Below, piece by piece: positions 24,756 to 34,898 of a stretch of 41,680 bases of DNA. Below the pieces are notes generated by a model that did no database searches, was not told the DNA's origin, and saw only the letters and a list, made by a program, of their open reading frames with translations. Position 1 is the stretch's first letter; the number at the start of each line of letters is the position of its first letter. Position numbers and translations under genes: made by a program. Source of the DNA: Bacteroidota bacterium (GTDB lineage Bacteria; Bacteroidota; Bacteroidia; Bacteroidales; CAIXZF01); assembly GCA_026391855.1 (NCBI GenBank), contig JAPLDE010000253.1, positions 1 to 41,680 of the forward strand, given 5' to 3'.

Positions 24756-25361
24756 ATGGCACGATATATCGGTCCTAAAACCAAGATCGCAAGAAGATTC
24801 CGGGAACCAATCTACGGAGAAGATAAAAGCTACGAAAAAAAGAACTATCCTCCCGGGATGCACGGTCCGTCAAAAAGAAGAAGAAAACAGTCAGAATACG
24901 GTGTTCAGCTCATGGAGAAAATGAAAGCCAAGTATACCTATGGTATCCTGGAAAGACAGTTTAAAAACGTCTTCGAAAGGGCTGCCAGAAAAAGCGGGGT
25001 TACCGGTACCATTCTCCTTCAGCTGATCGAAGCACGGCTCGACAATGTGGTTTACCGTTTCGGTATTGCCCCAAAACGAGCTGCAGCCCGCCAATTAGTG
25101 TCGCACAGACATATCACCGTCAACGGTCAGGTAGTCAACATTCCTTCTTACGAAGTGAAAGCAGGTGATGTGATCGGGGTGAGGGAAAAATCCAAATCAA
25201 TGGAGATTATTACCGAAGCAGTACATCGCCGCTCGGATAAATATCCATGGCTCGAATGGGATCAGACTACGATGTCTGGTACCTTTGTGAAATATCCCGA
25301 ACGCGACGAGATCCCAGAAAATATTAAGGAACAGCTCATCGTCGAGTTATATTCCAAGTAA
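24756..25361 (+). CDS. rpsD: 30S ribosomal protein S4
   Basis: 201 aa. It nucleates 16S 5'-domain assembly and, in E. coli, represses the alpha operon. [18 protein letters not shown] is the N-terminus, without the zinc-binding cysteines. The S4 RNA-binding domain contains [30 protein letters not shown] (in parts). Spacing of 86 nt from rpsK is wide for this operon. Confidence 0.97.
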   Translation: MARYIGPKTKIARRFREPIYGEDKSYEKKNYPPGMHGPSKRRRKQSEYGVQLMEKMKAKYTYGILERQFKNVFERAARKSGVTGTILLQLIEARLDNVVYRFGIAPKRAAARQLVSHRHITVNGQVVNIPSYEVKAGDVIGVREKSKSMEIITEAVHRRSDKYPWLEWDQTTMSGTFVKYPERDEIPENIKEQLIVELYSK

Positions 25362-25395
25362 TTTTATCCCCGGTTTATAATATAAGGGTAACAAT

Positions 25396-26388
25396 ATGGC
25401 AATCTTAGCTTTCCAAAAACCTGACAAGGTCATCATGCTGGAATCGGACTCATTCAAAGGGACCTTTGAATTTCGTCCGCTTGAACCTGGTTTCGGCGTC
25501 ACCATTGGTAATGCCTTGCGCAGGATCCTGTTGTCTTCACTGGAAGGATACGCGATCACTTCCGTTAGGATAGAAGGGGTCGAACAGGAATTCTCTACCC
25601 TGAAAGGGGTTGTGGAAGATGTGGCAGAAATCGTGCTTAACCTCAAACAGATCAGGTTTAAACGCCAGCTGGATACTGAAACCAGCGAAAAAGCCCATGT
25701 AGTCATCGGTGGACAGGATGTCTTTACAGCTGGTGATATTAATAAATTCTTGTCTGTCTTTCAGGTACTTAACCCTGAACAGGTGATCTGCCATATGGAC
25801 TCCGCCATCAAATTGTCAATAGAGATCACTGTCGACAAGGGCAGAGGCTATGTCCCCGCAGAAGAAAATAAAACCAGCAACCCTATTATAGGGACCGTTT
25901 TTATCGACTCAATTCATACTCCTATCAGAAATGTGAATTTTAGCGTCGAAAATTTCAGGGTCGAGCAGAAAACCGACTACGAAAAACTTCTCCTCGAGGT
26001 AACCACCGATGGGTCTATTTCTCCGAAGGATGCACTGAAAGAAGCAGCTAAAATCCTCATCCACCACTTTATGCTCTTCTCAGACGAGAAGATCAAACTG
26101 GATGTTGAAGAAAAAACCGTGACAGAAGAATTTGATGAGACTTCTCTCCATATTCGCCAGCTGCTGAAAACCAAACTGGTCGACCTTGACCTGTCTGTCA
26201 GGGCCCTCAATTGCCTGAAAGCAGCCGACGTTGAAACTTTGGGTGACCTGGTCGCCTACAATAAGAATGATTTGCTTAAATTCAGAAACTTTGGAAAGAA
26301 ATCACTCACCGAGTTGGAAGAACTCGTGAAAAACAAAGGTCTGGAGTTCGGAATGAATGTTGCCAAGTATAAATTAGATAAGGAATAG
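25396..26388 (+). CDS. rpoA: RNA polymerase subunit alpha
   Basis: 330 aa. The N-terminal domain (about 1-235) dimerises and nucleates assembly of core polymerase: [25 protein letters not shown], split at the conserved GNALRRILL. The C-terminal domain (about 250-320), which contacts DNA and regulators, contains [23 protein letters not shown] and the [17 protein letters not shown] helix-hairpin-helix. It lies between rpsD and rplQ, as usual. Confidence 0.98.
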   Translation: MAILAFQKPDKVIMLESDSFKGTFEFRPLEPGFGVTIGNALRRILLSSLEGYAITSVRIEGVEQEFSTLKGVVEDVAEIVLNLKQIRFKRQLDTETSEKAHVVIGGQDVFTAGDINKFLSVFQVLNPEQVICHMDSAIKLSIEITVDKGRGYVPAEENKTSNPIIGTVFIDSIHTPIRNVNFSVENFRVEQKTDYEKLLLEVTTDGSISPKDALKEAAKILIHHFMLFSDEKIKLDVEEKTVTEEFDETSLHIRQLLKTKLVDLDLSVRALNCLKAADVETLGDLVAYNKNDLLKFRNFGKKSLTELEELVKNKGLEFGMNVAKYKLDKE

Positions 26389-26393
26389 CTGAA

Positions 26394-26943
26394 ATGAATC
26401 ATCGTAATAGCATAAATCATCTGGGTAGAAAAAGCGCCCACCGGGAAGCCATGTTGTCGAATATGGCAAGTTCCCTGATCCTTCACAAACGGATCAATAC
26501 AACCCTGGCCAAAGCCAAAGCCCTGAGGGGGTATGTCGAACCCATGATTACCCGCTCAAAGGAAGATACTACCCATAACAGGAGAACGGTCTTTAGCAGC
26601 CTTCAGAACAAAGAAGCCGTTACCGAACTGTTCAGGAACATCTCTCTTAAGGTAGTCGACAGACCCGGCGGATTTTATCGAACTGGTCGATTACAACGAA
26701 ACCTACGGTAAAGACAGCAAAACCGGTGCCGATAAAGGAGCAAAAACCCGCCGTAGCAGAGGTAAGAAGAAAGAAACTGCTGCTGCACCGGCTGCTAAAA
26801 CAAAGCCAGCAGTAGTGAAAGAAGAAAAACCGCAACCGGTAGAAGAAACCTTCGTTCCTTCAGCCGAAGTGATAGAAGAATCACCGGCCGATATCTCCTC
26901 AGTGGAAGAAACCTCCCCTGAAGAAGAGGAAACCAAAGAGTAG
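26394..26943 (+). CDS. rplQ: 50S ribosomal protein L17, interrupted by an internal deletion near 26668
   Basis: The first frame gives [20 protein letters not shown] through VVDRPGG and then runs out of family sequence, stopping at 26711. Reading resumes one frame over at about 26665 as [17 protein letters not shown], followed by the long K/A/E-rich tail expected for Bacteroidota L17, ending at TAG 26941-26943. About 16 residues normally found between RPGG and the [11 protein letters not shown] block (the YTRIIKLGNR-type strand) are missing. The junction GCGGAT could be a microhomology crossover, which would remove about 47 nt (length 2 mod 3) and cause the frame change. L17 is essential, so a sequence or assembly error or a mixed population is likely. 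Confidence 0.88.
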
Positions 26944-26964
26944 AATCTTACTCAAATGGAAAAT

Positions 26965-27003
26965 AAAAAGGATAAGGTATTTGTTTACTTTATCCTTTTT
27001 TAG
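26965..27003 (+). terminator. terminator of the ribosomal superoperon
   Basis: AAAAAGGATAA (26965-26975) pairs with TTATCCTTTTT (26990-27000), an 11-bp stem with a 14-nt loop and terminal T run, 22 nt after the rplQ stop and before eno. Confidence 0.75.
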
Positions 27004-27036
27004 TTTAATCGATGACTTAACGTTAAAATATTTTAA

Positions 27037-28326
<1,290 letters not shown>

Positions 28327-28357
28327 TAGGAATGTTCATTACTGACTGTCAGAAAGA

Positions 28358-28397
28358 AATCAGGCATGGCAACACGTCAATGCCTGATTTTTTTTAA
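28358..28397 (+). terminator. terminator after eno
   Basis: AATCAGGCAT and ATGCCTGATT (ending at 28389) form a 10-bp stem with a 12-nt loop, immediately followed by a run of eight or more T. Confidence 0.85.
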
Positions 28398-28447
28398 CTT
28401 TCGGCTTTCAAATTTGTTGCATGCATAACCCTTAAATTTATTATCAC

Positions 28448-29140
28448 ATGAAAAGAAACAGCGTACTTCTTATTGTCGTTATCTTTCTGATGATCAGTGG
28501 GATAAGGGCTCAGGATTGTGCCGGTTATTACCCTGTTAAGGTGGGAGCCCAATGGGTGGTAACCAGCTATAATGAGAAAAATGCCGTGGAAGGTACTTCC
28601 AAAATGAAGCTGACTGCCAAAACCCCGACAGCTACCGGGTACGATCTGAATGTTGCCGTTCAGAGCCTGGACAACAAGGGAAAAAACCAGATGGATAATA
28701 CCCTGAAGTTTCAGTGTAAGAACGGTATTTTTTACTGGGATATGAACCAGTTCCTCCAGAATGCAATGCCGGCAAAAGGAATGGAAGGTATGACCATGAA
28801 AGTGACCGGCACCCAGCTTGCTTTCCCGGCTAAATTAAGCGTCGGACAAACCCTTGAAAATGCCGAGATGACAGTTTCAATGGAAAGCGGTGGGATGTCA
28901 ATGATGTCCTTTACCTGGAAGATCTTCGACCGTAAGGTGGAAGCTACTGAATCGGTTACAACTCCGGCCGGCACCTTCGAATGCTACCGGATCTCCTATA
29001 AAATGGAGAGTAACTCAGGCATGAAAATGGAAATGACGGGTATCGACTGGATAGGGAAAGGAGTCGGGGTAGTTAAATCGCAGCAGTTCGATAAGGGCAA
29101 AATGAAAGGTTACTCGCTTCTTACCAGTTATACAGAATAA
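28448..29140 (+). CDS. secreted TapB/DUF3108-like protein
   Basis: 230 aa. The signal peptide (MKRNSVLLIVVIFLMISGIRAQ) is split here as about residues 1-22 with cleavage after RAQ. The mature part is a beta-rich domain starting CAGYYPVKVGAQWVVTSYN, with TTPAGTFECYRISYKME and GIDWIGKGVGVVKSQ, the pattern of the TapB/DUF3108-like family often found as periplasmic lipocalin-like proteins. The molecular role is not known. It is 6 nt upstream of a TlpA-like gene and is probably cotranscribed with it. Confidence 0.7.
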   Translation: MKRNSVLLIVVIFLMISGIRAQDCAGYYPVKVGAQWVVTSYNEKNAVEGTSKMKLTAKTPTATGYDLNVAVQSLDNKGKNQMDNTLKFQCKNGIFYWDMNQFLQNAMPAKGMEGMTMKVTGTQLAFPAKLSVGQTLENAEMTVSMESGGMSMMSFTWKIFDRKVEATESVTTPAGTFECYRISYKMESNSGMKMEMTGIDWIGKGVGVVKSQQFDKGKMKGYSLLTSYTE

Positions 29141-29146
29141 ATAAAT

Positions 29147-30265
29147 ATGAAAAAACAACTTGCTGTTTTCCTTTGTTTCTTCGTTTTAGTCACTGTCCTT
29201 TGTCAGGCACAGGGGACTTCCAAAACCACCAGGATCACCGGGCAGTTTAATGCAAAGCCTTCATTTACAGAAATTTCCATTCGTCCGCCTACCCGCGAAG
29301 TCACCGTGTTGGCAACCTCACCCGTACAGGCTGACGGAAAATTTTCCCTCGAATTCAACCAGGCTGAAGCCAACCTTTTCAGGCTTTTTGTCGATGATAA
29401 CAACTATATTCTCATTATCACCGAGCCGGGCGAAAATGTAAATGTTACTTTCGATGCCGCCAACCTGAACACTGATCCGAAAGTGCAGGGAAGTCCGCAA
29501 ACCCAACTATTCTGGGACTTCAGCAAGGTCTTCAATATGTTTTCTTTCCTCATCGACAGTGTTGAAACTGCCTGGAAAGACAATATGGCCAATGCCAAAT
29601 CCGATTCAATCTCTGAAAAACTCAGAAACAGGTATACTTTCCTCGATACACAACGAATGGGGAACCTGCGATATTTCCTTCAGAACAATGCTTCCTCACT
29701 GGCTGGCCTGGCTTTTATTGATAAGCTGGATGTTTCCGACGATTTTCCGACTTATGACCTTTACGATAAGGGCGTTTTCAGTAAATACCCAAACAATATC
29801 TACGTACAGGAACTTCACCGCAAGGTGGAGGCTGAGCGCAAGGTAGGCGTCGGCAGCATTGCCCCAGATATTGTCATGCCCAATCCTGAAGGCCAGGAGG
29901 TAAAATTATCCTCCTTACGAGGAAAGATCGTCCTTATCGACTTCTGGGCCTCCTGGTGCGGGCCTTGTCGTAAAGAGAACCCAAACGTGGTTGCTATGTA
30001 TAATAAATACCATGAAAAAGGCTTCGAGGTCTTCGGCGTTTCCCTCGACCGGGATGGGGCTAAATGGAAGGAAGCCATTAAAAACGACGGCCTGGTCTGG
30101 AATCAGGTGAGTGACTTATTGTACTGGAAATCAGCAGCAGCCTTACTTTATGGTGTTGGTGCCATCCCCTGTACCTTCCTCCTCGATAAGGAAGGAAGGA
30201 TCATCGGGAAAAAGCTTCGCGGCGAAACGCTTGAAAAGAAACTCCAGGAACTCTTTGGTTTCTAG
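29147..30265 (+). CDS. TlpA-like periplasmic thioredoxin with DUF4369-like N-domain
   Basis: 372 aa. Signal peptide about 1-22 (cleavage near CQAQ). Residues 25-120 form a beta-rich DUF4369-like module common in Bacteroidota thiol-disulfide proteins, followed by a helical linker. The AhpC/TSA-thioredoxin domain (about 235-370) contains FWASWCGPCRKENP with the redox pair C271 and C274, GVSLDRDGAKW and the cis-proline region GAIPCTFLLDKEG, where a third cysteine sits beside the cis-Pro. It is probably a periplasmic disulfide reductase; the partner is unknown. The 3' end overlaps the convergent FKBP gene by 4 nt. Confidence 0.88.
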   Translation: MKKQLAVFLCFFVLVTVLCQAQGTSKTTRITGQFNAKPSFTEISIRPPTREVTVLATSPVQADGKFSLEFNQAEANLFRLFVDDNNYILIITEPGENVNVTFDAANLNTDPKVQGSPQTQLFWDFSKVFNMFSFLIDSVETAWKDNMANAKSDSISEKLRNRYTFLDTQRMGNLRYFLQNNASSLAGLAFIDKLDVSDDFPTYDLYDKGVFSKYPNNIYVQELHRKVEAERKVGVGSIAPDIVMPNPEGQEVKLSSLRGKIVLIDFWASWCGPCRKENPNVVAMYNKYHEKGFEVFGVSLDRDGAKWKEAIKNDGLVWNQVSDLLYWKSAAALLYGVGAIPCTFLLDKEGRIIGKKLRGETLEKKLQELFGF

Positions 30266-30990
30266 TTATTTCCGGGTTTAATAGCGATCAGTTCCACTTC
30301 AAAGATCAGGGTTGAACTGGGCGGGATCGGACCCACTTCCCTGTCACCATAACCCAGGTCGGGAGGAATCACAAATTCATATTTACTTCCCACTTTCATC
30401 AGTTGGATACCTTCCGTCCACCCTTTGATAAGGTTCCCAAGCGGAAAACTTACAGGCTCACCGGGTGTGGTGGCATCAAAAACGGTACCGTCAATCAATG
30501 TGCCTTTATAATAAACAGTTACAGTATCGGTTTCCCTGGGTGTAGGGCCAACGCCATCTTTTAATATGCGAAACTGTAAACCTGCCGGAAGCTGAATTAC
30601 TCCTTCTTTCTTTTTGTTCTCTGCCATAAAAGCCGCCCCTTTCTCCTTGTTGGCTTTCGATTTTACGTCCTTGTCAGCATTCTGCCTTGCTTCCATTTCT
30701 GCCTGGAAGTTCTTCATAATGGCTTCAACCTGCTCCCTGGTAAATAAACTGTCTTTGCCGTTATACCCGTTCATCAGGCCTGTTTTGAAAGCTTCCTCCG
30801 AGAAGTCCATCTTGGTCGTCTTGATATTCTTGCCAATATCGGATCCGATGATATAACTGATGGTATCTGCTTTTGTCTTTAATGCGAAAGCGGGAGCTTC
30901 TTTCTCCTTCTTTTTATCTTTCTTGCCTTGTGAAAAAACAGTAACACCAGCCAGTAATGCTAAAGTTGTCAGTAAAATCAATCTTTTCAT
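30262..30990 (-). CDS. FKBP-type peptidyl-prolyl cis-trans isomerase, secreted (FkpA/Mip-like)
   Basis: 242 aa. A signal peptide (1-21, ending FSQ) is followed by a KKDKKKEKE linker, then an FKBP_N dimerisation region (about 35-120: SYIIGSDIGKNIK, FKTGLMNGYNG) and an FKBP catalytic domain (about 130-238: VTVYYKGTLIDGTVFDAT, IKGWTEGIQLMKVGSKYEFVIPPDLGYGDR, LIFEVELIAI). It catalyses proline isomerisation of envelope proteins during folding. Convergent with the thioredoxin gene, so the two envelope folding enzymes lie end to end with a 4-nt overlap. Confidence 0.92.
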   Translation of the reverse strand: MKRLILLTTLALLAGVTVFSQGKKDKKKEKEAPAFALKTKADTISYIIGSDIGKNIKTTKMDFSEEAFKTGLMNGYNGKDSLFTREQVEAIMKNFQAEMEARQNADKDVKSKANKEKGAAFMAENKKKEGVIQLPAGLQFRILKDGVGPTPRETDTVTVYYKGTLIDGTVFDATTPGEPVSFPLGNLIKGWTEGIQLMKVGSKYEFVIPPDLGYGDREVGPIPPSSTLIFEVELIAIKPGNN

Positions 30991-31062
30991 CCTAATTAGT
31001 TTTTTTGATGATTATGTTCGGTTAATACGTTTATTTCTTTTCCGGAAACCAATAATGGAGGG

Positions 31063-31070
31063 CAAAGATA
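31063..31070 (-). promoter_or_regulatory. possible -7 element for the FKBP gene
   Basis: On the minus strand TATCTTTG matches TAnnTTTG, 72 nt before the FKBP start codon. No clear -33 TTTG was found at the usual distance, so support is moderate. Confidence 0.4.
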
Positions 31071-31150
31071 TAATAAATATGTGATTTCAGAAGGGACCCC
31101 TTTCTTTTCCGCTGATCCAATTAAATACTTTGTCAGAACCCGACTGCTTC

Positions 31151-31876
31151 TTAACCGGGATCCTCTGATAGTACAATTTTATCTTCGTCCAGCGCTGGCT
31201 TTCCCTGGTAGCGAAGCATTACCTGGGCCAACGCCACTACATCCCGCTGGCAATAACTCACGATGCGGGGAAGATCGTCCTCCACCCAGTAAATTCTCCC
31301 AACTTCACTGCCGTCAATATCGTTCTTAGGATTAGGAACGTCAAACAGGGTAGTGAGCAGTTCAAGTGAGGTATAACTCTTGTAATCCCCGAATTTCCAT
31401 AGCTCCATCGTATCCAGGTGCCTTACCTCCCAGGGCTTCTTACCGGCATTGTCCAGGATATCAGGGATTTCCACCCTGTTGATAATCATCCGCCTTGCCA
31501 GGAAAGGAAAGTCGAATTCTTTACCATTATGGGCACAAAGCAGTTGATTGTCACGATAGTAATATTGCCGCAGCATCCTGGCAAATTCTTCCAGCAATGC
31601 ATGTTCGTCGTGCCCGTAATAGGATTTGATCCTGAGTCTTTCTTCCGATACAACACCGGTCGAAATACAGATTACTTTGGCAAATTCTGAATAAATGCCG
31701 GCCCTGCAAAAGAGTGACTCCGGGGTGGCCTGACTGTCGGCCCTTTCTTTCAGATGCACCGCTTTACGGTCCCAATGCTTCTTCATTTTTTCCGGAAGTG
31801 AGGCATAATCTGCTGATACTGAAACGGTTTCTATATCCAGAAACAATACGTTCCTTAAGTCTGTTTTGTTTAACAT
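31151..31876 (-). CDS. PolB-type 3'-5' exonuclease (DNA_pol_B_exo2 family)
   Basis: 241 aa from ATG 31876; a TTG two codons upstream is possible but less likely. It is a DnaQ-like exonuclease of the family related to the exonuclease domain of family B polymerases: Exo I VLFLDIETVS (D14, E16), Exo II AHNGKEFDFPFLARRM, and Exo III in YCQRDVVALAQVMLRY, where the aspartate follows a conserved Arg. GDYKSYTSLELLTTLFDVPNPKNDIDG is typical of the family. Substrate and pathway are unknown, presumably DNA repair or processing. It is alone on the minus strand. Confidence 0.88.
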   Translation of the reverse strand: MLNKTDLRNVLFLDIETVSVSADYASLPEKMKKHWDRKAVHLKERADSQATPESLFCRAGIYSEFAKVICISTGVVSEERLRIKSYYGHDEHALLEEFARMLRQYYYRDNQLLCAHNGKEFDFPFLARRMIINRVEIPDILDNAGKKPWEVRHLDTMELWKFGDYKSYTSLELLTTLFDVPNPKNDIDGSEVGRIYWVEDDLPRIVSYCQRDVVALAQVMLRYQGKPALDEDKIVLSEDPG

Positions 31877-31906
31877 GATCAATAAAAATTAATGTTGAAT
31901 GATTAT

Positions 31907-31937
31907 TATCTGCGTTTATCTGTTTTCATCTGTGGTC
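31907..31937. repeat. dispersed ATCTGYGTTTATCTG-type repeat
   Basis: atctgcgtttatctgttttcatctgtgg lies between divergent genes. A related copy (ctgtgttcatctgtgtttatctg) lies at about 34176-34198. This word is a recurrent intergenic repeat in Bacteroidota-type genomes; no function is known. Confidence 0.5.
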
Positions 31938-32001
31938 AATTTTACCTAAACGAAAGCAACTTTTTCAAACCCATCTCACAACTTAATAGTAATTTTATAA
32001 T

Positions 32002-33318
32002 ATGGTAACAAAGAACTGTCATGCCTTAGCCTTCTTCCTCGCCTTGCTTATCCTTTGGGTTTCAACATCTTGTAAAAAAGACAATGATAGCTCCGACCCG
32101 GTAATTACCTTTTCTGAACCAACAGAAAATCAATCGTTTAATGTCTTCGACACCATTCACGTTGTAGCCGGTATTACTTCCCATGACCCGCTGACCGGGA
32201 TTAAAGTAACCCTGGTTGATGATCAGTTTGTCCCGGTGCTGCCCATGACCGATGTTTCGTTGATCAGCCTTCATAATAATTCATGGTCGGTTGACCAGTA
32301 TATACCTATAGATGAAATTCAGCTTCAAAGTGGAAATTATTATGTGTGGATACAAGCCAATACTGCCTCCACTTTTAAGAATAAGTATCAGTTAGTCAGG
32401 CTGATAGAGGTTGAAAAAAAATTAGAGAAAATTTTACTGATCACCAGATCGCAGGTAAATACAACCTCGCTTTGCTATCTCGACAGCCTTCTTCAGCTTC
32501 ATCCCTTGAAGGATTATTCCCTTGATTTCGGTTATTCAGTCTTGAACCAGGTTCACCGGCAGTTATACCTGACCGGCAGAAACATAGGTAAATTGCTGGC
32601 CATCGGTCTCGACAGCAACCAGGTGCTTTGGCAAAAACAGGGGGCAGGAACGCCCGAATTGCCCTTTTACCAAGGGTTGAAGTACGAAGACGGGCTGTTG
32701 TTCGCCTGTTCTTCCGATGGAAGGCTGAATGGTTACAATGAAGAGGGAAACCTTGACTTTTTTATGGATTTCGGGACCAATCAATACCCGCTCAGGTGTT
32801 GCCGGCACCAGCAGTATCTGGCTGTTGCCGTGGAGCTGAAGAATGGTCCGGAACAATTCCTTAACGCCTATTATTACCCCAGCGGGGCTTACCAGATCGG
32901 TGAACAGGTCACCTGGAAGACGGAAGCCGTTTTTTCCGTCACTTTCAATAAAATGCTGGTCGCAGCCAATGAAAACGGGATCGGTTCCCTGGAATATTAT
33001 TATCCCGCTGATCCCGCAATATCACCAGCCTGTGTCTTCCCACCCGAAAAAATTGTGAAAATTATCCCTGTCGATAAATCTAACTATTTGATTGCCAGTA
33101 GCAACCAGGTATATTGGTTCCAGGTCAACACCAATACGTTAACAGTTTTTGTGGCCGCGGTTCCGGCCGTAACACTGGCTTATGAATCGCTGAGTAAAAG
33201 AGTGATCGTCGGGGAGAATAAAAAAGTGAGTTTATATGCTTTTCCAACAGGCCAGTTCCTTAATTCCGTCAACCTGAATGATTCTCTGAAAGACTGTCAG
33301 TTGCTGTATAACCGTTGA
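32002..33318 (+). CDS. lipoprotein with predicted beta-propeller-like body
   Basis: 438 aa. A signal peptide with lipobox STSC (Cys24) is followed by KKDNDSSD, typical of Bacteroidota lipoproteins. Residues about 30-140 resemble a beta-sandwich (PVITFSEPTENQSFNVFDTIHVV), and about 145-435 contain repeated strand patterns (LLAIGLDSNQVLWQKQG, LLFACSSDGRLNGYNEEGNLD, YLIASSNQVYWFQV, RVIVGENKKVSLYAFPTG) suggesting a PQQ/WD-like propeller. No catalytic motif was seen. The function is unknown; it is probably envelope-anchored. Confidence 0.75.
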   Translation: MVTKNCHALAFFLALLILWVSTSCKKDNDSSDPVITFSEPTENQSFNVFDTIHVVAGITSHDPLTGIKVTLVDDQFVPVLPMTDVSLISLHNNSWSVDQYIPIDEIQLQSGNYYVWIQANTASTFKNKYQLVRLIEVEKKLEKILLITRSQVNTTSLCYLDSLLQLHPLKDYSLDFGYSVLNQVHRQLYLTGRNIGKLLAIGLDSNQVLWQKQGAGTPELPFYQGLKYEDGLLFACSSDGRLNGYNEEGNLDFFMDFGTNQYPLRCCRHQQYLAVAVELKNGPEQFLNAYYYPSGAYQIGEQVTWKTEAVFSVTFNKMLVAANENGIGSLEYYYPADPAISPACVFPPEKIVKIIPVDKSNYLIASSNQVYWFQVNTNTLTVFVAAVPAVTLAYESLSKRVIVGENKKVSLYAFPTGQFLNSVNLNDSLKDCQLLYNR

Positions 33319-33347
33319 TTTTTCCTGCCCCTTACCCTTAAATCAGC

Positions 33348-33355
33348 TACTTTTG
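33348..33355 (+). promoter_or_regulatory. -7 promoter element for mnmD
   Basis: TACTTTTG matches TAnnTTTG, 37 nt before the preferred start codon. The -33 side is weak. Confidence 0.45.
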
Positions 33356-33392
33356 TACGAGAAACAAATGGATAAGGATAATTGTGCAACAT

Positions 33393-34061
33393 ATGGAATT
33401 ACAGGTAGTTAAAACGGAAGATGGCTCACACACCCTGTTCGTGCCCGAAATCAATGAGCATTACCACAGTATTAACGGGGCTATTCAGGAGTCGAGACAT
33501 ATCTTCATCGAAAACGGGTTTAAGTCTGTTCAGCTGAAAAAGCCAGAGATGAGCATACTGGAAGTGGGTTTCGGTACCGGTTTAAATGCCTTGCTTACCT
33601 TCAAGGAGAATGAAAACCGCCACCTAAAAATCCGTTATGTTGCCGTCGAACCAAAACCAGTTGAAGATGAGGTGCTTGCACAACTAAATTACCCCGGACT
33701 GGTAGGTTCCTGCGATGAAAGGGTGGTCTTCTTCAAGATTCATAAGACCCCCTGGGATTTTCCCTATTACCTGAACGAGGAGTTTATTCTTTTCAAGGTT
33801 AACGGACTGGTGCAGGAAATAGCCCTGGGCGAGAACAAGTTCAACCTGGTTTATTACGATGCCTTTTCCCCCGAAGCCCAACCGGAAATGTGGACGGAGG
33901 ATATCTTTCAGAAAATCTTTAATTCGATGATTACCAATGGATTGCTATTGACATATTGTGCCAAGGGAGAGGTAAAACGCATCCTTAAAAGAGTAGGGTT
34001 CACCGTGGAAGGCCTGCCCGGTCCTCCCGGAAAACGAGAGATCACCAGGGCCGTTAAGTAA
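33393..34061 (+). CDS. mnmD: MnmD-like tRNA mnm5s2U34 methyltransferase
   Basis: 222 aa from ATG 33393; GTG 33384 would add three residues. It corresponds to the MnmC methyltransferase half (DUF752 family) without the FAD oxidase domain. TEDGSHTLFVPEINEHYHSINGA and QESRHIF are the family N-terminus; ILEVGFGTGLNAL (55-67) is the SAM site; LVYYDAFSPEAQPEMW is the catalytic-region motif, followed by LLTYCAKGEVKRIL and GPPGKREITRA. It methylates the wobble uridine to complete the 5-methylaminomethyl group, acting after MnmEG and MnmA. Confidence 0.9.
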   Translation: MELQVVKTEDGSHTLFVPEINEHYHSINGAIQESRHIFIENGFKSVQLKKPEMSILEVGFGTGLNALLTFKENENRHLKIRYVAVEPKPVEDEVLAQLNYPGLVGSCDERVVFFKIHKTPWDFPYYLNEEFILFKVNGLVQEIALGENKFNLVYYDAFSPEAQPEMWTEDIFQKIFNSMITNGLLLTYCAKGEVKRILKRVGFTVEGLPGPPGKREITRAVK

Positions 34062-34110
34062 TTGACAATTGACAATTGACAATTAACAATTAGTAATTAA
34101 TAATTAGCAA
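34060..34110. repeat. tandem CAATTG-type low-complexity repeat
   Basis: attgacaattgacaattgacaattaacaattag is a run of 7-8-nt AATTGAC units directly after mnmD. Similar blocks lie at 35509-35573 and 36553-36580. The rest of the gap up to 34340 holds only the ATCTG-type repeat near 34176 and no gene. Confidence 0.75.
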
Positions 34111-34346
34111 ATGATTGTTTTTCAACCGGCTGGGATATTTACATGTTTAAAAACATCTCTATCAGGAAAAAATCTGTGTTCATCTGTGTTTATCTGTTAA
34201 ATCAGTGGTATTAGTGTTCTGCTTTTCGCAACCCGGCAAAGAAATGCTCCTTCTCGACGGGAACTCGGTTATTAAAATCCAGCTGTCAGCAATTCCGGCT
34301 CTCCACTAGTTAATTAATTTTATTTCCTTTTAGGGAAACATTGTCC

Positions 34347-34354
34347 TATATTTG
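34347..34354 (+). promoter_or_regulatory. -7 element of the decayed toxin-antitoxin operon
   Basis: TATATTTG matches TAnnTTTG, 18 nt before the ATG at 34373 that would have begun the toxin gene. The promoter appears to survive and could still transcribe the antitoxin. Confidence 0.45.
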
Positions 34355-34372
34355 TATAAATTTGAAAAGGAA

Positions 34373-34502
34373 ATGGTAAATAGATGACAAAAATACATTA
34401 GTGATTTCCACCCATGGATTTATTAAAAAGACAGATACAGTCCCAAAAACTGAGATCGATAAAGCAATTGCCACTATGAAGCAGTTTTTTAATATTAAGT
34501 AA
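34373..34502 (+). pseudogene. remnant of a RelE/HigB-type (Gp49-like) toxin gene
   Basis: From ATG 34373 the frame closes after four codons. From 34380 a second frame reads IDDKNTLVISTHGFIKKTD then TVPKTEIDKAIATMKQFF and stops at 34500-34502. This is recognisable as the C-terminal third of phage Gp49-like/HigB toxins (TLVISTHGIIKKTDKTPxxEI pattern). The N-terminal and central parts, including the catalytic basic residues, are missing, so an internal deletion has removed most of the gene while leaving start, promoter and tail. The position 11 nt before an antitoxin confirms the identity. Confidence 0.72.
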
Positions 34503-34513
34503 AGGATCTAAAA

Positions 34514-34840
34514 ATGAAAAAGGGAGATATAGAAGTTTATACTCTTGATGAATTAAAAGATAAAACATTAGGCAGTATTGGTACACCTGAAAGAGATAAG
34601 TATGAAAATGAACTGAAGCTTGAACTTCTTGGCGAAATGATAAAGCAGGTTCGTAAAGAAAGAAATTTAACCCAGGAAGAACTTGGAAAGCTGATTGGAG
34701 TTCAGAAGGCTCAGATCTCGAAGCTTGAAAACAGCACAAAAAATGCAAGAATTGATACAATCATCAAGGTATTTAACGCACTAAAGACAAGGATTAGCTT
34801 CTCAGTTGAGCTTCTGGATGGTTGCATTGAAATTGCATGA
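34514..34840 (+). CDS. HigA-like XRE-family antitoxin
   Basis: 108 aa. The N-terminal YTLDELKDKTLGSIGTPERDKYE segment is typical of antitoxins paired with Gp49-like toxins. A helix-turn-helix follows at about 40-95 (RKERNLTQEELGKLIGVQKAQISKLENSTKNARIDTI, in parts). It would bind its own promoter and neutralise the toxin, but the toxin upstream is a remnant, so it is now an orphan, possibly kept as a repressor or as an anti-addiction factor. Confidence 0.85.
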   Translation: MKKGDIEVYTLDELKDKTLGSIGTPERDKYENELKLELLGEMIKQVRKERNLTQEELGKLIGVQKAQISKLENSTKNARIDTIIKVFNALKTRISFSVELLDGCIEIA

Positions 34841-34898
34841 GCGAATATCTAACACATTACCAGCTATATATGTCTTATTAATTTACCCCATCTCACCC

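Noticed and set aside
28327..28447. tRNA or small RNA after eno
   Set aside because: Only the intrinsic terminator is visible; no cloverleaf or other stems.
34806..34898. N-terminal extension of the Nudix protein
   Set aside because: It overlaps the antitoxin, lacks homology character, and MSPFTLRVYGIH at 34899 is the natural domain start.
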